This document shows, piece after piece, positions 46,923 through 58,738 of a DNA stretch of 64,000 nt. Every line of letters begins with the position of its first letter. Within the stretch, counting starts at the first letter, position 1. A program made the position numbers and the translations under genes. The stretch spans positions 682,001 to 746,000 of the forward strand of contig NW_004457737.1 of NCBI RefSeq assembly GCF_000203815.1, read 5' to 3'. The notes under the pieces were generated by a model. That model made no database searches and was not told where the DNA came from. It worked only from the letters and a program-made list of their open reading frames with translations. This stretch comes from Cavenderia fasciculata. Its lineage: Eukaryota > Evosea > Eumycetozoa > Acytosteliales > Cavenderiaceae.

Positions 46923-47602
46923 ATGGTATTATTAGATAATGAAGGATTCCTCGATCAATTACATAAGCTTTTTCAAGCTAAAGCAAAGAGTGGGAGTGTT
47001 TGGTATACAATGAAGAGATGTATGTGAATCAATAATCAATCACATTCGCATGCGATCATCAATCAACTCGATCAATCAATCACAGAACAGTCAAGTAGTT
47101 TAGTAACTATGAATGGATGATGATAGGTTAAAGAATGAATCAGTGATTGATTGAATATATGATTGCTTGAAAGAATGATTTTGAACTAAAACTCAAATCA
47201 TTATTAACATTATTTATTCATATTCTAGATGTAGGAGGTATGGATGGTAAACTCATAAAAGGAGATAATAAAGAAGAAGAATCTAAATGTTTAATTCGTG
47301 CAACTGCTGGTAAAAAGACTATTTCAACTATTGTATGTGAAAATGAAGAACAACAATGCAATATACAATTTATTGTATCAATGTATATTGTCTCAATGTA
47401 CATAATAAGATGTAGATCATATTAACTCTAGATATTATTATTATTACAACAACAATAGGTTTTAAAAGATAATCTATTATCATTCCAATCAAAGTTTAAA
47501 AATGTATTAATATTAAATTTGGATAATTTAAAGAGAGATAAACAACCAGAAGAACCAAAATCAAAGAATACTAAAAAGGCATTGCCAATGAAGAAGGCTT
47601 AA
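46923..47602 (+). CDS. srp14: Signal recognition particle 14 kDa protein
   Basis: Exons are 46923-47019, 47229-47332 and 47459-47602, giving 114 residues (human 136 with an Ala-rich tail). The start MVLLDNEGFLDQLHKLFQ, then SGSVWYTMKR and, after a basic loop, CLIRATAGKKTISTI match the SRP9/14 Alu-binding fold. Exon 3 gives the C-terminal helix (DNLLSFQSKFKNVL, DNLKRDK) and a Lys-rich end. I placed the exon 2 donor at 47333 (GTATGT) because this aligns with the family; reading on meets a stop after about 30 codons. SRP14 with SRP9 binds the Alu domain of 7SL RNA and slows translation during ER targeting. Confidence 0.88.
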
Positions 47603-47865
47603 TGAATAAAAATAGCAACAAATATATATAGATCCCAAAAAAAAAAAATAACTCCTCCTCTAAAACATAGAATCATTTTTAAGAATGGAATGGATCAATT
47701 AATATATTTATACGTGTATAATATACCACTGGAATACATATATTTAGATATAGAAATAGGAATATTTATTATTTTATAACATGGTTTGGTTGGGTTGGTT
47801 TGGTTTGGTTTGTTGTCGTTATTATTATTTATGATAGTATTATTATTATTATTGATTATTATTTT

Positions 47866-48890
47866 TTATACAATTCTTTCAAGTTCCTTTGCATAATGGA
47901 GAGTTTGAGCGATAAGTTGTTGTGATGGGATTTCAACAGAAGATGATCCAGATTGGAAAATAATTTTGTCACCTTGAACCTTCCATCCACGCTTGACAAT
48001 AAAATCATTAAGTTGTTGTGGATTGAATTGAAGTAATTGTTGAGCTTCATTCAATGAAAGATATTTAAATGACTTTTCACTACAATTGGCAATATCCTCT
48101 CTATTAAATAAATAAATAAGAAATGGTTAGTTTATGTGTTTTTGTTTTTGTTTCTTCTTCTCAACATACTTCATAGAATCAGATAAAAGATCAATAAATA
48201 CAAGATAATGTTCACTTGGTACTTGTGATCTTGACGAAAGTACCTTTTGATAACTACCTTCAGTAATTGATTTCTCTACTAATAATGGGTACCTAAAAAA
48301 AGAAAAAAGAAAAAGAAAATAATTATTAAGTGTCTCCTCTATCTATCTATTCATTCATCATCTAATCTATATTTCATACTTGATAAATGGATTATCCAAC
48401 ATAGAGTCTGGGATAATTTCAAGTTCAGCATGGAATCTTGGAGTGTTGTGAGTGGCCAACAACTTCATCAAATGTAAACCAATGATATTGTATTGCAAAG
48501 GAGATGGTTGAATATATTTTTGGAAATCGTAATAATATGGTGTCAACTGTGCATAGAATCGATCAAATGCCTTAATATCCTTTTGTTTAATACTATACAA
48601 TGCTCCACATTCCAATATTTCTCCTACAATGATTAAAATAATTATTAGTCGCAGTTGATAGAGGTTGTGTGTCTTCTCCTTCTTCTTCTATGTGTTTACA
48701 TACTAACTAATAAAGTTTCTTTTACGATTTGTTGATTATGATCTTTCTCTGTTGGTATGGAAGCTTGAATGATTGCAATCTTTAAGAGAACCAAAAGCTC
48801 ATTGATTTTCTTGGTGTCTGTGCTTCCACCCTCTACAAGCTTCTTAAATTGTGTAAAGTTTGATTCGGTACTACTAAAATCTAAAGGCAT
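47866..48890 (-). CDS. psmD8: 26S proteasome regulatory subunit PSMD8 (Rpn12)
   Basis: Exons are 48890-48704, 48623-48380, 48292-48170 and 48100-47866, giving 262 residues, close to the usual 255-270 core. Helical repeats include [32 protein letters not shown] and [20 protein letters not shown]. The C-terminal PCI winged-helix is seen in [20 protein letters not shown] and [11 protein letters not shown]. The exon 1 donor is GTATGT at 48703; the nearby GTTAGT at 48707 would break the frame. Rpn12 is a lid subunit of the 19S particle in cytosol and nucleus. Divergent from txndc17 with 284 bases between starts. Confidence 0.93.
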
Positions 48891-49174
48891 CTTTTATCTT
48901 TCTATCTGTATATATATATATATATATATGTATGTTAAAAAAAATGATTAATTAAAAAAAAAACAAGTAAATGTGAAGATCACAACAAGCAAGAAAGGGT
49001 GAACTCTCACTCTCTCAATTTCTAAAATTTTTTAATTTAATTTTAATTTTAATCAGAGACCAATCAATCTTGTTCCTTCCTTCTCTTGATTTCATTTAGA
49101 TGGTGTGTGCAAAAAAGATAATAATACAGATACTATACAAAACTATACCATACTATACTATACTATAAGATAGA
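48891..49174. promoter_or_regulatory. Short divergent promoter region of psmD8 and txndc17
   Basis: Only 284 bases separate the two ATGs. It holds an (AT)n run (about 48910-48928), an AAATTTTTTAATTT tract near 49023-49045 and CTATA repeats (about 49135-49166) just before the txndc17 start. A shared promoter is inferred. Confidence 0.5.
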
Positions 49175-49796
49175 ATGAGTAAAACCATTATTGTTAGTGA
49201 AACAGGAGTATTCCATGATACTTTAAATAAGGTGTTGGCAGAGACTGCAAAGAAGATCTTTGTTACTTTTGTATCTACAAAGAATGCTGACGGTACTTTT
49301 TGGTGTCCAGATTGTCAAAGATGTACGTTGTTCCAGATATAGATAGATAGACATACATGTACTCTAGAGAGTGTTTAATTAATGACCATCATCATCATAC
49401 TACTACATTCATACACAAAATTACAGCCGATCCAGTATTAAACAAGGTATTTAATGAAAATGGTTCAACTGTCATTGAATGTGTTATTCCAAGAGAAGGG
49501 TATGTACAGAGAGTATTAGATAAGCGATATAGTACTTTTGTTGGGATATTTATTGTTTATATTTATTTAGATACAAAGGTAATCCAGAACATCCATACAG
49601 AACTGATTCTCAAATTCAATTAAAATGTATTCCAACTTTAATTGCTTGGTCAAAGGTATGAAATATAGATATAACAGAAATGATGATGATGTTTATTAAT
49701 TTATTGTTCAAATAGGATGGTCCAGCTGATCGTTTAATTGATGCCGATTGTGCCAACGAAGAGTTGGTTACCAAATTTATTAAATCACATCAATAA
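49175..49796 (+). CDS. txndc17: Thioredoxin domain-containing protein 17 (TRP14)
   Basis: Exons are 49175-49322, 49427-49499, 49571-49655 and 49716-49796, giving 128 residues against 123 in human. The active site is FWCPDCQR, the WCPDC signature of the TRP14 family, preceded by KKIFVTFVSTKNADG. Later come VIECVIPREGYKGNPEHPYR and the cis-Pro loop LKCIPTLIAW. The protein is a cytosolic disulfide reductase distinct from classic thioredoxin. It reduces small disulfides and certain protein thiols in animals. All four exons join in phase, so the gene seems complete. Confidence 0.93.
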
Positions 49797-50029
49797 ATAT
49801 CATCTATCGATTATAATACGATGATGATAGACACAATAACAGAATTATTCTGTTTATTACTATTCCAAAAAAAAAAGATAATAAATAGGTAGAATAAGTA
49901 TATTGAGAACCCAATTACATCTTCGAACGGGGTTGGGTTTTAAAAAGAAAAACAATACAGATATATGGTATTAAACATTACTTTAAATTTACATTTATTT
50001 AATATTTATGAATTAATTAATTATTTTGT
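49797..50029. other. Spacer between txndc17 and copy B
   Basis: 233 AT-rich bases carrying the 3' flanks of two convergent units. No other feature is seen. Confidence 0.5.
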
Positions 50030-52545
50030 TGTTGTTGGGTATTGATTTCCTCTGAACTTGTAATTATATGGCAGATTGGAGTCGTCGCCAAGAATGAGTG
50101 CGTTGAAGACGGGATCGAGTTCAACCGATTGAGAGAATCGAGGTATGTGGAACGTGGTTAAAAGGTTGAACTTTTCGACTTTTCCAGATTCTGTTGAGAG
50201 AATGGATCATCGTTGGTGAGAAAGTGTTACTTTGGATGGAATGATTGTCGAGTTGTCTATAACCATTCTACTTGCTATTTTACAGTTTAAAAGTGTCCGT
50301 CCAACTTGAACTCTGGTCCATATAATTTGATCACCACGAGATATATCACTTCTGACTTTTAGCTTACCACACTTGTCAAATTTTACCGAATCTGATTGTG
50401 TATGGAATATCACCTGTAATGTATTGATCGGTGATGACCATACCCAATTAATGATTTTGATTCGATATTTGACTGAATTTGGTGATACTTGAATATCCTC
50501 ACCAAGAAATGAAGTGGTGTTGGTGTCTTGGTATTGACCAACTGTGACTTGTAATTGTGTGCGTTGATTGAACATTCTTGCATTAAATACTGATTCACCG
50601 GCAGATGTCTTCTCTTCCTCTTGCGTCCAAATGAGATTGTCAATTGATATTGTTTTAATGACCGATTTCTCATGATTGATTTCACGAATGAATTGTATAC
50701 CAGTTGTGAAATTAACAATCACACCACTGATCGTTTGATCAGTTGAAAAAAGTGACATGCCGTTATCCCAAACGGTTGTGTTTAGTAACTGACTACGATT
50801 GACCAATGATGAACAATCCAATAGGGGTTCATGACCACTGTTACATTTGCATGTCCCAAACGTGGTATTGCAAATGCCATGTGACGAGCAATTGTTAAGA
50901 CAATCTTTCGCAAGAGATACAACTTTGGTTGTAAGCATTCCACCAACTCCAATTTTAACAGTATAATTTAGATCGGTTGAATAAGGTTCAACACTACCCA
51001 ATGAACAAGTAATTTGTTGATAGTTGTTTTCAATAAACATTGGTGATTTACATTGACTTCCTTGAATGCTTATCAAAACATATGAACTATCTTTTCCAAA
51101 ATGATTACCGTTGATTGTAACCTGTGATGCTTGTCCAGGTATAATACTAGTAATATTGTCAATCATCGGTGCATCTGTTATATTAAATGCAATTAATGGG
51201 GTATAATAACTAATATTTTCGATCTCTGATGGCACTACCATTCTATCATTAATATTATATAGAATATTATTTGGTTGATCCATATTTGAAATATTACCAG
51301 AATAATACAAAGAAGATAGTGATCCTTTGAGTGGACCATTATTTCTTGTAAAGCTATTATTATTACTGTTGTATGAGACACCCTGCCAAAATCTAAATTT
51401 AGGGTAGTCTTTGATATTCAATGATCGACTAAAACAATGATACATTTCTTGTGATTCTATTGCACCAATATATGGAGCATTTGGTGTTGCTCCCATTTTT
51501 ACCTTGTCAATCATTACTTGATTGACTGTTTCATAGTCTCCACCAAATAGAATGGTTGAATAGAATCTATTGGCACATACATACTATTGAAAAAGGGTAT
51601 TGCATTAGAATTATTAGTAATATTATTATTTAATCATTATACATACAAATATAAGGTTTATAGGTTTGAGTATAAACATCATCAACTGATCTTGAAATGG
51701 GAAGTAGTTTGGTACCTTTAGCAAGAGATGATTCGAGTTTACAAAAAATCTGATTTGACGAAACAAAAGTAATATGACATGGTACATTAGATGTTGAGAC
51801 ACTGACAGCTACCGTATTATTGGTGTTATGACCAAAGTTATCACCAATCAGTGTAACCAATCCATTGGCAGTGAATGATGGATAGACAGCTTTGATAAAT
51901 GGTGGATATGGTTGCCATGCATAGTGTGTTGAGTTGACTCCACTAGCATCTTGAACAGTGACATTATGAAATCCAGATAGACGTGGAACAGTACAAGTGA
52001 CTGATGTTCCTTGTTTTGATGTTATTTGACATGATTTTGAGAGTTGTTTGGATGGATTGGAAAATGTAATGTTGATTGTTTGTATGTTGAATTGTGATAG
52101 ATTGTTGATTGTTATTGATCCTCCATTTGTACCTATTGATGGAACATATACTTCTGAGATTGGTTGTATTTCACATATTGCGCCTGCGACATCATTAGCA
52201 CCAACATAAATAAAATTCCAAGTCGGTCCTCTGATGTAAATAAATTGCTCCTCAGGAGTTAAAGATGGTTCACCTGCATCGAATGGACAATATCCTTTAA
52301 TAAAACAAAAATAATTAAACAGACATACCCCAACATTGACCAGAATACATATTAAATAGAGGTTTGATTTGATTGTGGTCCAGTTGAATAGGAATAACTG
52401 CCATTCCCTTCGATGTCTTTACCAGATACCCATATTGTTGTTCGATTGGTATTAATAAAATCCCATTCTTGTTTTGAATCAATTGTGGGCAAGATATGAT
52501 CTAAATGTACTGTTTCCGAACTTATAAACTACTATTAAATGTGAC
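50030..52545 (-). pseudogene. Copy B of the lectin/IPT/EGF receptor gene, truncated and broken
   Basis: The longest intact part (about 51514-50207) encodes the IPT region (IIPGQASQVTINGNHFGKDS), the EGF-like module with its Cys intact (CLNNCSSHGICNTTFGTCKC) and the membrane-proximal region. The TM helix is missing: TGCCATAT of the ectodomain runs straight into AATTACAAG of the tail (minus-strand sense, near 50065-50075), a loss of roughly 170 bases relative to copies A and C. At the 5' end about 170 bases are lost (near 52505-52530), removing the signal peptide and half the lectin domain. More small frame changes occur near 50205, 51580 and 52350. It cannot make the parental protein. Confidence 0.78.
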
Positions 52546-53060
52546 ATATTGTGATGTATTATTTATCTATTATTATTATCTCTCTTTTACTTTATGAGTG
52601 CCAAACTATACAGTTTATCACTCCTTTAAATGATGTCACTTTTGGCGACAGTTGGTTGACTAAACATCATTTTGAGTGATTCCCATCCCATCTATTGACC
52701 GATCGATGCCAACAATCAATCAATCAATCAACCAAAGCCAATTTCTTTGAGTCCAAAAAATGGCAGTCAGCACCACGCCATAGCTATGCATCGACAGACA
52801 CAAACCACCGACCGATCGATATAAATCACTATATTATTTCGGTTGCTTGTTGTTGTTTGGCTTTGGTATATATAAATAATCTCGCATACATCCTATCCTC
52901 TCTCTCTCAGTCGTTATTTTATAATATTACTTGTTTTGGGTAAATATGTTGTTGTGGTTGTTGAAGGGAAGGTATGATCGGCTATTATATTATTATTGTA
53001 GGTTGTTGGGGGTTTGGTGGTGTCTATGTTATATCATTGATTGATGTCTCAACTGTACAT
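52546..53060 (-). promoter_or_regulatory. Conserved 5' flank of copy B
   Basis: Same blocks as the flank of copy A (12888-13540), with internal deletions: AAAGTGACATCATTT near 52625, GGGATGGGAATCACTC near 52680, GACTCAAAGAAATTGG near 52745, and the AGGATGTATGCGAGAT block near 52875. It marks the 5' limit of the copied unit, next to the BRD8-like gene. Confidence 0.55.
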
Positions 53061-53234
53061 TGTTCTATCTATCATTATATATAAATAAGAATGGTCTCTC
53101 GTCTATAAAAAAAATGGTTTGTTGGGTGTATTTGTTTTTTGGTAAGCCAATACCTCCAACATCTACAAGATATCTATCTAATCTCATCCACAAAGATAAG
53201 AAGAAGAGTAGCGTTAAATATAGTACAGTATAGA

Positions 53235-55249
53235 ATGGAAGACGATGGAGATGTAATGATACATGATATCGATAATGACACTAGTAGTACATCAACAACA
53301 ACAAAGAAAGATAGCAATGAAAATGACAATGACAATAATGATGTAGTCATTGTTGAAAGAGATAATAATAATAATAAACCAACTACAGATACTAGTACCA
53401 GTACAACAACTACAACTACAACATCACAACCAAAGACACCAAGACGAATAAAAGAAGATGATGAGGATGACGTTACAATAGTAGATAACATCGAGTTGGG
53501 CGGCGGCGGTGGCGGTGGTGAACATCAACATCCTCAACATTTAAACTTACAATCACCTGCATCACCAAGATCATTGAGTAATGATGACATTATAGAATAT
53601 TCAACCAAGTCACTTGTATCTTTACTACTTGTTAATTGTATAACAAAAGTACAACAATATAAAAAACAACAACAACTAATTAATAATAATAATAACAGCG
53701 CAACAGAGAATGGTGATACAAGTACATTGTCTTCATCATCAAATACAAATACATCAAGTATTGAATGGAATATAGTATATGAATTGTACATTCAACAAGC
53801 CAAATATCTAAATCAAGTGTCACCCTATCATATAAGTGATGGTCAATTACAAATCATTCATTCTTCTACAACCTGTAAACAATATTATACTAAATTGGTA
53901 TCAATCTATAAAGATGAAGAGTAAATATAAATATATATATCAAAGAAACAAACAAAAAGATTAGTTATTAATACAAATATTTAAATATTTTAGAAACTTG
54001 GAATCAATAATAAGGAAATCAATTATTGATAATTTAAAGATATCTATTAATCAATCAACTTTGGATGATATATCGTATGTAATATATAATATATAATAAT
54101 ATTATTATTTGGTTACTTACTTTTGTTTGTTTGTTTACTTTTAGGAAACTTAAAAATGAAATCAAAATATTAAATGAAGAGATTATAACATTGGAAGACG
54201 ATAATGAAAAGGAGAGGGAAAGGGAGAGGGAGAGAGAAAAGGAGACAATGACACCATTCAGTCCACCTCAACAACAAACCAATGTAAATGCAATCAATGT
54301 AGATGATGATGTGACGACATCAACCACTTCAATAACAACAACCAAATCATCGTCGTCAGTACCACCATCACCAATAATAAATAGTGATGTAGATGATGAA
54401 GCTTCTAGAAAAAAGGAAGAGGAGGTTGCACGAGCTAAAAAGGCTGTTATGCAATCACTACAAAAGGTTTGGAAATCAATCAATTCGCACAAGTATTCAG
54501 AGGTGTTTCGTCATCCCATCACTCGAGATGAAGCACCCGACTATGACAGGATTATCAAGCATCGAATGGACCTAACAACACTGAAAAAGAATTTGGACAA
54601 GGACACGATATACCAGACGTGTGCTGATTTTAATGTTGACCTCCAACTAATCTTTTCCAATGCCATGGAGTATAATGAGCAAGGGTCAGAGGTATATAGT
54701 ATGGCACAGACACTTAAAAAGTTTGCAGACAAGGAGATGGAGATTGTTTTGACCACCGAGTTGATGATGTCTAATCCTCAGGGCACTACCACACGTCACC
54801 GTGCAAATACATCGACTCAGTCAACCCCACTTCCATCACCGTCGGTAAGAGGACGCAACAAGACCAAGTCCAAAGAGCCATTATCGCCAGGTTCGAGTAG
54901 CACCCCTAATATGACACCTATCCTAACCGAAGAAAAGGACCTGTTTACAGATGATGGGACTGCATCACCATCCAACAACGCTGCACAGTCACCATCGGCA
55001 TCACCACTCTCATCATCCTCTTCGTCTTCATCTACTACTGGTGGTGGAAAAGAGGAAAAGGACAAAGAGAAAGCCAGCACCAGCACCACAACAACAACAA
55101 CGCCAACAACTAGAAGATCGACTAGACTAAGTAAAGCATCAGCAGCAGCAGCAGCAGCAACTATTCCACAAGAAATGAAAAAGGTTTCAAAGAGACAAAA
55201 AACATCTAAAAGTGAAGAGAAAACTACTTTATCTTCTGATGAAAGTTAA
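53235..55249 (+). CDS. Bromodomain protein resembling NuA4 subunit BRD8
   Basis: Exons are 53235-53920, 53994-54074 and 54145-55249, giving 623 residues. The ATG at 53235 is the first in frame. The N-terminal half is acidic and low complexity, with a helical segment at about 115-225 (SLVSLLLVNCITKVQQYKK, WNIVYELYIQQAKYLNQVSP, CKQYYTKLVSIY) like the SANT-like start of BRD8. A coiled coil follows (KLKNEIKILNEEIITLEDDN). The bromodomain is at about 350-455: VWKSINSHKYSEVFRHPI, the ZA loop DEAPDYDRIIKHRMDLTTLK, FSNAMEYNEQGSEVY with the acetyl-lysine-binding Asn in YNE. A Ser/Thr-rich basic tail follows. Human BRD8 sits in the NuA4/TIP60 acetyltransferase complex; the same is likely here. Confidence 0.85.
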
Positions 55250-56470
55250 ATTGAAAGATAGATTAATAATAAATCAATCCTAAAATGATAAATACCTTTT
55301 TGTTTCTTTAGAATTATTATTATTCTTTTTCTTTTTTGTTGTGATCGATACGTTATCAGGCACTACCTAGGGTATGGTGTACACACTTTGTAGTAAATGG
55401 TGTACACTATATAAATAGCTCTATACCATAGGTAGTGCCTGATGTAGTAGACAGGTCGTGACACTAAATGCAAGTACTCGAGTTTTCCAAAGTCATTTCT
55501 AGTACCATTTAACTAGGCATGTCTTGAATACCACTGTTTGTACTTGTTTGATAGGTAGTCAGCCATTACTAGGCGAGACCAGTGGAAAAAAGAGTTAGAG
55601 TATCAGATACAGATGTCTTGTTGTAGTGGTCCCAGATGTTAATTGACGAGGTTCCATGTGACTCGCTTGTTTGACTGAATCTAGTTGTGACATTTAAATG
55701 AAGATATTGTTACAATATAATAGTGATAAAATAGTAATTTTATAGAAACAGTATGTATAGATTGAATTAGTTTACTGAATACTGTTTAACTTGGTTCTCT
55801 TTTAAAGATATCTTTTTTTATTAAATAAATAACTATCTCCTATCAATGAATCCATTCTCTACCTTGTTCGACGTACTTCAGGAATACGTAGTACAATTTC
55901 AACAAAGGAGATAACAGAACAACAGGAAAATTGGTATCAATAAGATACAACCAATGATCACAGTATTAGCCTCTAGTTTCGTTTGCCCTACTAACAAATT
56001 TCCTAACCTACCTCTGGTTTCAAACCTTATAAAAGGTCTCTTGATCTTTCCTCTACTCTATCTATCTCGTATCTGATATCTTTATAAGTTATTTAAATAG
56101 TATCTTATCTTTTGTTGTAACTGTATTTATCTGTTCTCAAGGTCAAACAACAAACTAAAATCAACTCTCCCAAAAAAGGATAATTTTAGAGATCATCACT
56201 TTTTTTCTTTAGATTAAATAATTTAATATATTTTGTGGTACCCTAAGTAGAAAATGTGGGAAGTGTGATGAAGAGGTAAACACACACGCTACGGTGTGTC
56301 ACACTGACCACTCTACTGCTTTTGTTCATAAACCATTCATAGCAATAGAGTGCATCAAATACAAATTTCTACATACTATTTATTTGTTTCAAATTTACCT
56401 ATACCAATATTATTATCACTATTACTATTACTATTACTATTACCATACTTTAGACAACAATTAGAACAGA
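55250..56470. other. 1.2-kb spacer with a small inverted-repeat element
   Basis: Apart from the element at 55357-55441 there is a moderately GC-rich stretch (about 55440-55680) without a frame, a short inverted GTACT/AGTAC pair near 55870-55892 and the ldhA upstream region after about 56200, with CACACACGCTACGGTGTGTC near 56281-56300. No gene is seen. Confidence 0.4.
55357..55441. mobile_element. 85-bp inverted-repeat element, MITE-like or structural palindrome
   Basis: The ends are CAGGCACTACCTAGGGTAT and ATACCATAGGTAGTGCCTG, complementary except for one base. Inside are two GGTGTACAC words about 14 bases apart, each containing the palindrome GTGTACAC. No clear target-site duplication is visible (GTTAT on the left, ATGTA on the right). 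A non-autonomous DNA transposon is one reading. Another is a hairpin or regulatory palindrome in the 3' flank of the bromodomain gene. Confidence 0.45.
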
Positions 56471-57769
56471 ATGAAATTAGCTATCTTTTCAAACAAAGGT
56501 TATTGGGTTGATCATTTTAACAAGGTCAAGATTCCATGTGAACATCAATTCTTTGACTCCAAGTTAAACAAGGAGACTGTATGTCATACTAGTGCAAGCA
56601 GCTGCCACAAACTAATACTATTACTATTTTTAATTAACTTTGTATTTTTTTAATCTTTTATTTTATTTCAAATAATAGGCAATGGTAGCAAAGGGATATG
56701 ATGCAGTTTGTATCTTTGTCAATGACATTATTTGTTCTGAAACATTGACCATTCTCAAAGAAGGAGGTACCAAATTGATTTTATTGCGTTGTGCCGGTTT
56801 CAACAATGTCGACCTGGAAGCTGCCAAGAAATGTGGTATCACTTGTCTAAGAGTTCCAAGATACTCTCCAAACGCTGTAGCTGAATATGCTGCTGCTCTC
56901 ATGATGACTTTAAATAGAAAGATTCATAAAGCTTATAATAGAGGTAAAACAAACCAACAAACAAACAAACAAATCAAAAAGATATAATATTAATATTATT
57001 TAATTAATTTAATATTATAATAGTAAGAGAAGGTAATTTCTCATTAGAATCACTTGAAGGATTTGATTTCTTTGGAAAGACTGTTGGAGTATTTGGTACT
57101 GGAAAGATTGGTGAATTGCTTTGTAATATTCTTGTTGGTTTTGGTTGCAAGATCATTGCCTATGACGTCGTTGAAAATGAAGCTTGTAAAAAGATTGGTG
57201 TTAAATACATGTCTCAAGAAGAAGTATTTAGACAATCTGATATCATTTCTCTTCATACTCCATTATTAAAGGATACTGTAAATATATTAAAAAACAAACA
57301 AATACAAATAATAATAATTATAATTCCCCAAGTTAAACAAATAATTAATATTAATTCTTTTTTCTATTTTTCTATTTTCTAGAAACATATGATTAATGAT
57401 AAAACCATTTCATTAATGAAAGATGGAGTCATGTTGATTAATACGTCAAGAGGTGCATTGATTGATACCAAGGCAGTGATCAATGGATTAAAGTCGAAAA
57501 AGATTGGGTATTTGGGAATCGATGTCTATGAGAATGAAGGAGGTCTCTACTTTGACGACAATAGCGGTCAAATCATGATGGACGATACATTGGCTCGTTT
57601 GATGACCTTCCCCAACGTTCTCATCACTGGTCACCAGGCTTGGTTCACTCAACAGGCCCTCGACGCCATCTGCCAGGTCACCATGAAAAACCTTAATGAT
57701 TTTAAGAATGGTACCATTGACAAGGGTAATCTTGTTGAATATGAACCATCTGGTTGTGCTGCCAAATAA
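56471..57769 (+). CDS. ldhA: D-lactate dehydrogenase (NAD-dependent 2-hydroxyacid dehydrogenase)
   Basis: Exons are 56471-56578, 56679-56943, 57024-57277 and 57383-57769, giving 337 residues, the normal length of the family. The catalytic-domain start [16 protein letters not shown] is followed by [19 protein letters not shown], with the substrate-binding RCAGFNNVD motif. The Rossmann segment has [20 protein letters not shown] (GxGxxG). Catalytic residues are Arg in [10 protein letters not shown], Glu in [10 protein letters not shown] and His in LITGHQAW. It reduces pyruvate to D-lactate with NADH in the cytosol. All joins are in phase, so it should be functional. Confidence 0.94.
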
Positions 57770-57926
57770 ATAAAGAAACAAAGGTACCAACTCAAACAAA
57801 CCCTTTTGTTATTAATAAATAAATAAAAAATCAATAAATCAAAGGAAAAAAAACACCAAAACATAGGTAACTCCTTTTTATATTGATCAATGAGGGGATA
57901 GCGAGAGAGAAACAAACTATTAAAAC

Positions 57927-57959
<33 letters not shown>

Positions 57960-58039
57960 ACATGGCTATAGTAAAATGATTAAAATTTTAAAATAATTCT
58001 CAGACTACACCTATCCTCATTCTACGTCTTCTCATCAAT
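57770..58039. other. ldhA 3' flank with a (CAA)n tract
   Basis: AT-rich 3' flank holding an (ACA)n repeat at about 57928-57957. The copy C unit seems to begin just after it. No gene is seen. Confidence 0.45.
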
Positions 58040-58738
58040 GATATTGAGACATCAAACCTTCAATGTGACTGATTGATCAATCATTGAACCCCAAAAGGAG
58101 ACAACAGCAACAAAGACATCAATCAATGATTTCATTAAACACCTACAAATAGAAATCTTGCTTGGAGTATCAACATCACAGACACGACCAAACCCCCCAA
58201 CAACCTACAATAATAATAATAATAATAGCCGATCATTTCAACAACCACAACAACAATATATATATATAGAGAGAGAGAGGATAGGATGTAGGCGAGATTA
58301 TGATGTCAACAAACAAAAGAACAACTTGACCATCACATTCTCTCTCGTTGGTAGTTCAACTGTCTAATCATGACCACCACCAACACACAAACATATATAT
58401 ATATACCCAAAGCCAAAGCAACATAAACCAAACAACCGAAATAATATAGTAATTTATATCGATCAGTCGGTGGTATGTGTCTGTCGATGCACAGCTATGG
58501 CGTGGGCTGACTGCCATTTTTGACTCAAAGAAATTGGCTTTGGTTGATTGATTGATTGATCGATCGATTGTTGGCATCGATCGGTCAATAGATGGGATGG
58601 GAATCACTCAAAATGATGTTTAGTCAACCAACTGTCGCCAAAAGTGACATCATTTAAAAGGAGTGATAAAGTGTATAGTTTGTCATTCATAAAGTAAAAG
58701 AGAGAGATAATAATAATAGATAAATAATACATCACAAT
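58040..58738 (+). promoter_or_regulatory. Conserved 5' flank of copy C
   Basis: It is the reverse-orientation equivalent of 12888-13540 and 52546-53060. It extends farther than in B: the CCTTCAATGTGACTGATTGAT block (about 58058-58078) and the AGAAATCTTGCTTGGAGTATC block are shared with copy A. The gene-proximal part (about 58600-58735) matches both other copies closely. Confidence 0.6.

Noticed and set aside
47333-47425. Read-through end of srp14 exon 2
   Set aside because: Reading past the GTATGT donor at 47333 gives a tail unlike SRP14 and then a stop; splicing to 47459 restores the family C-terminus.
53139-53234. Possible N-terminal extension of the bromodomain gene
   Set aside because: The frame is open upstream but has no ATG before 53235; it only begins at a TTG.
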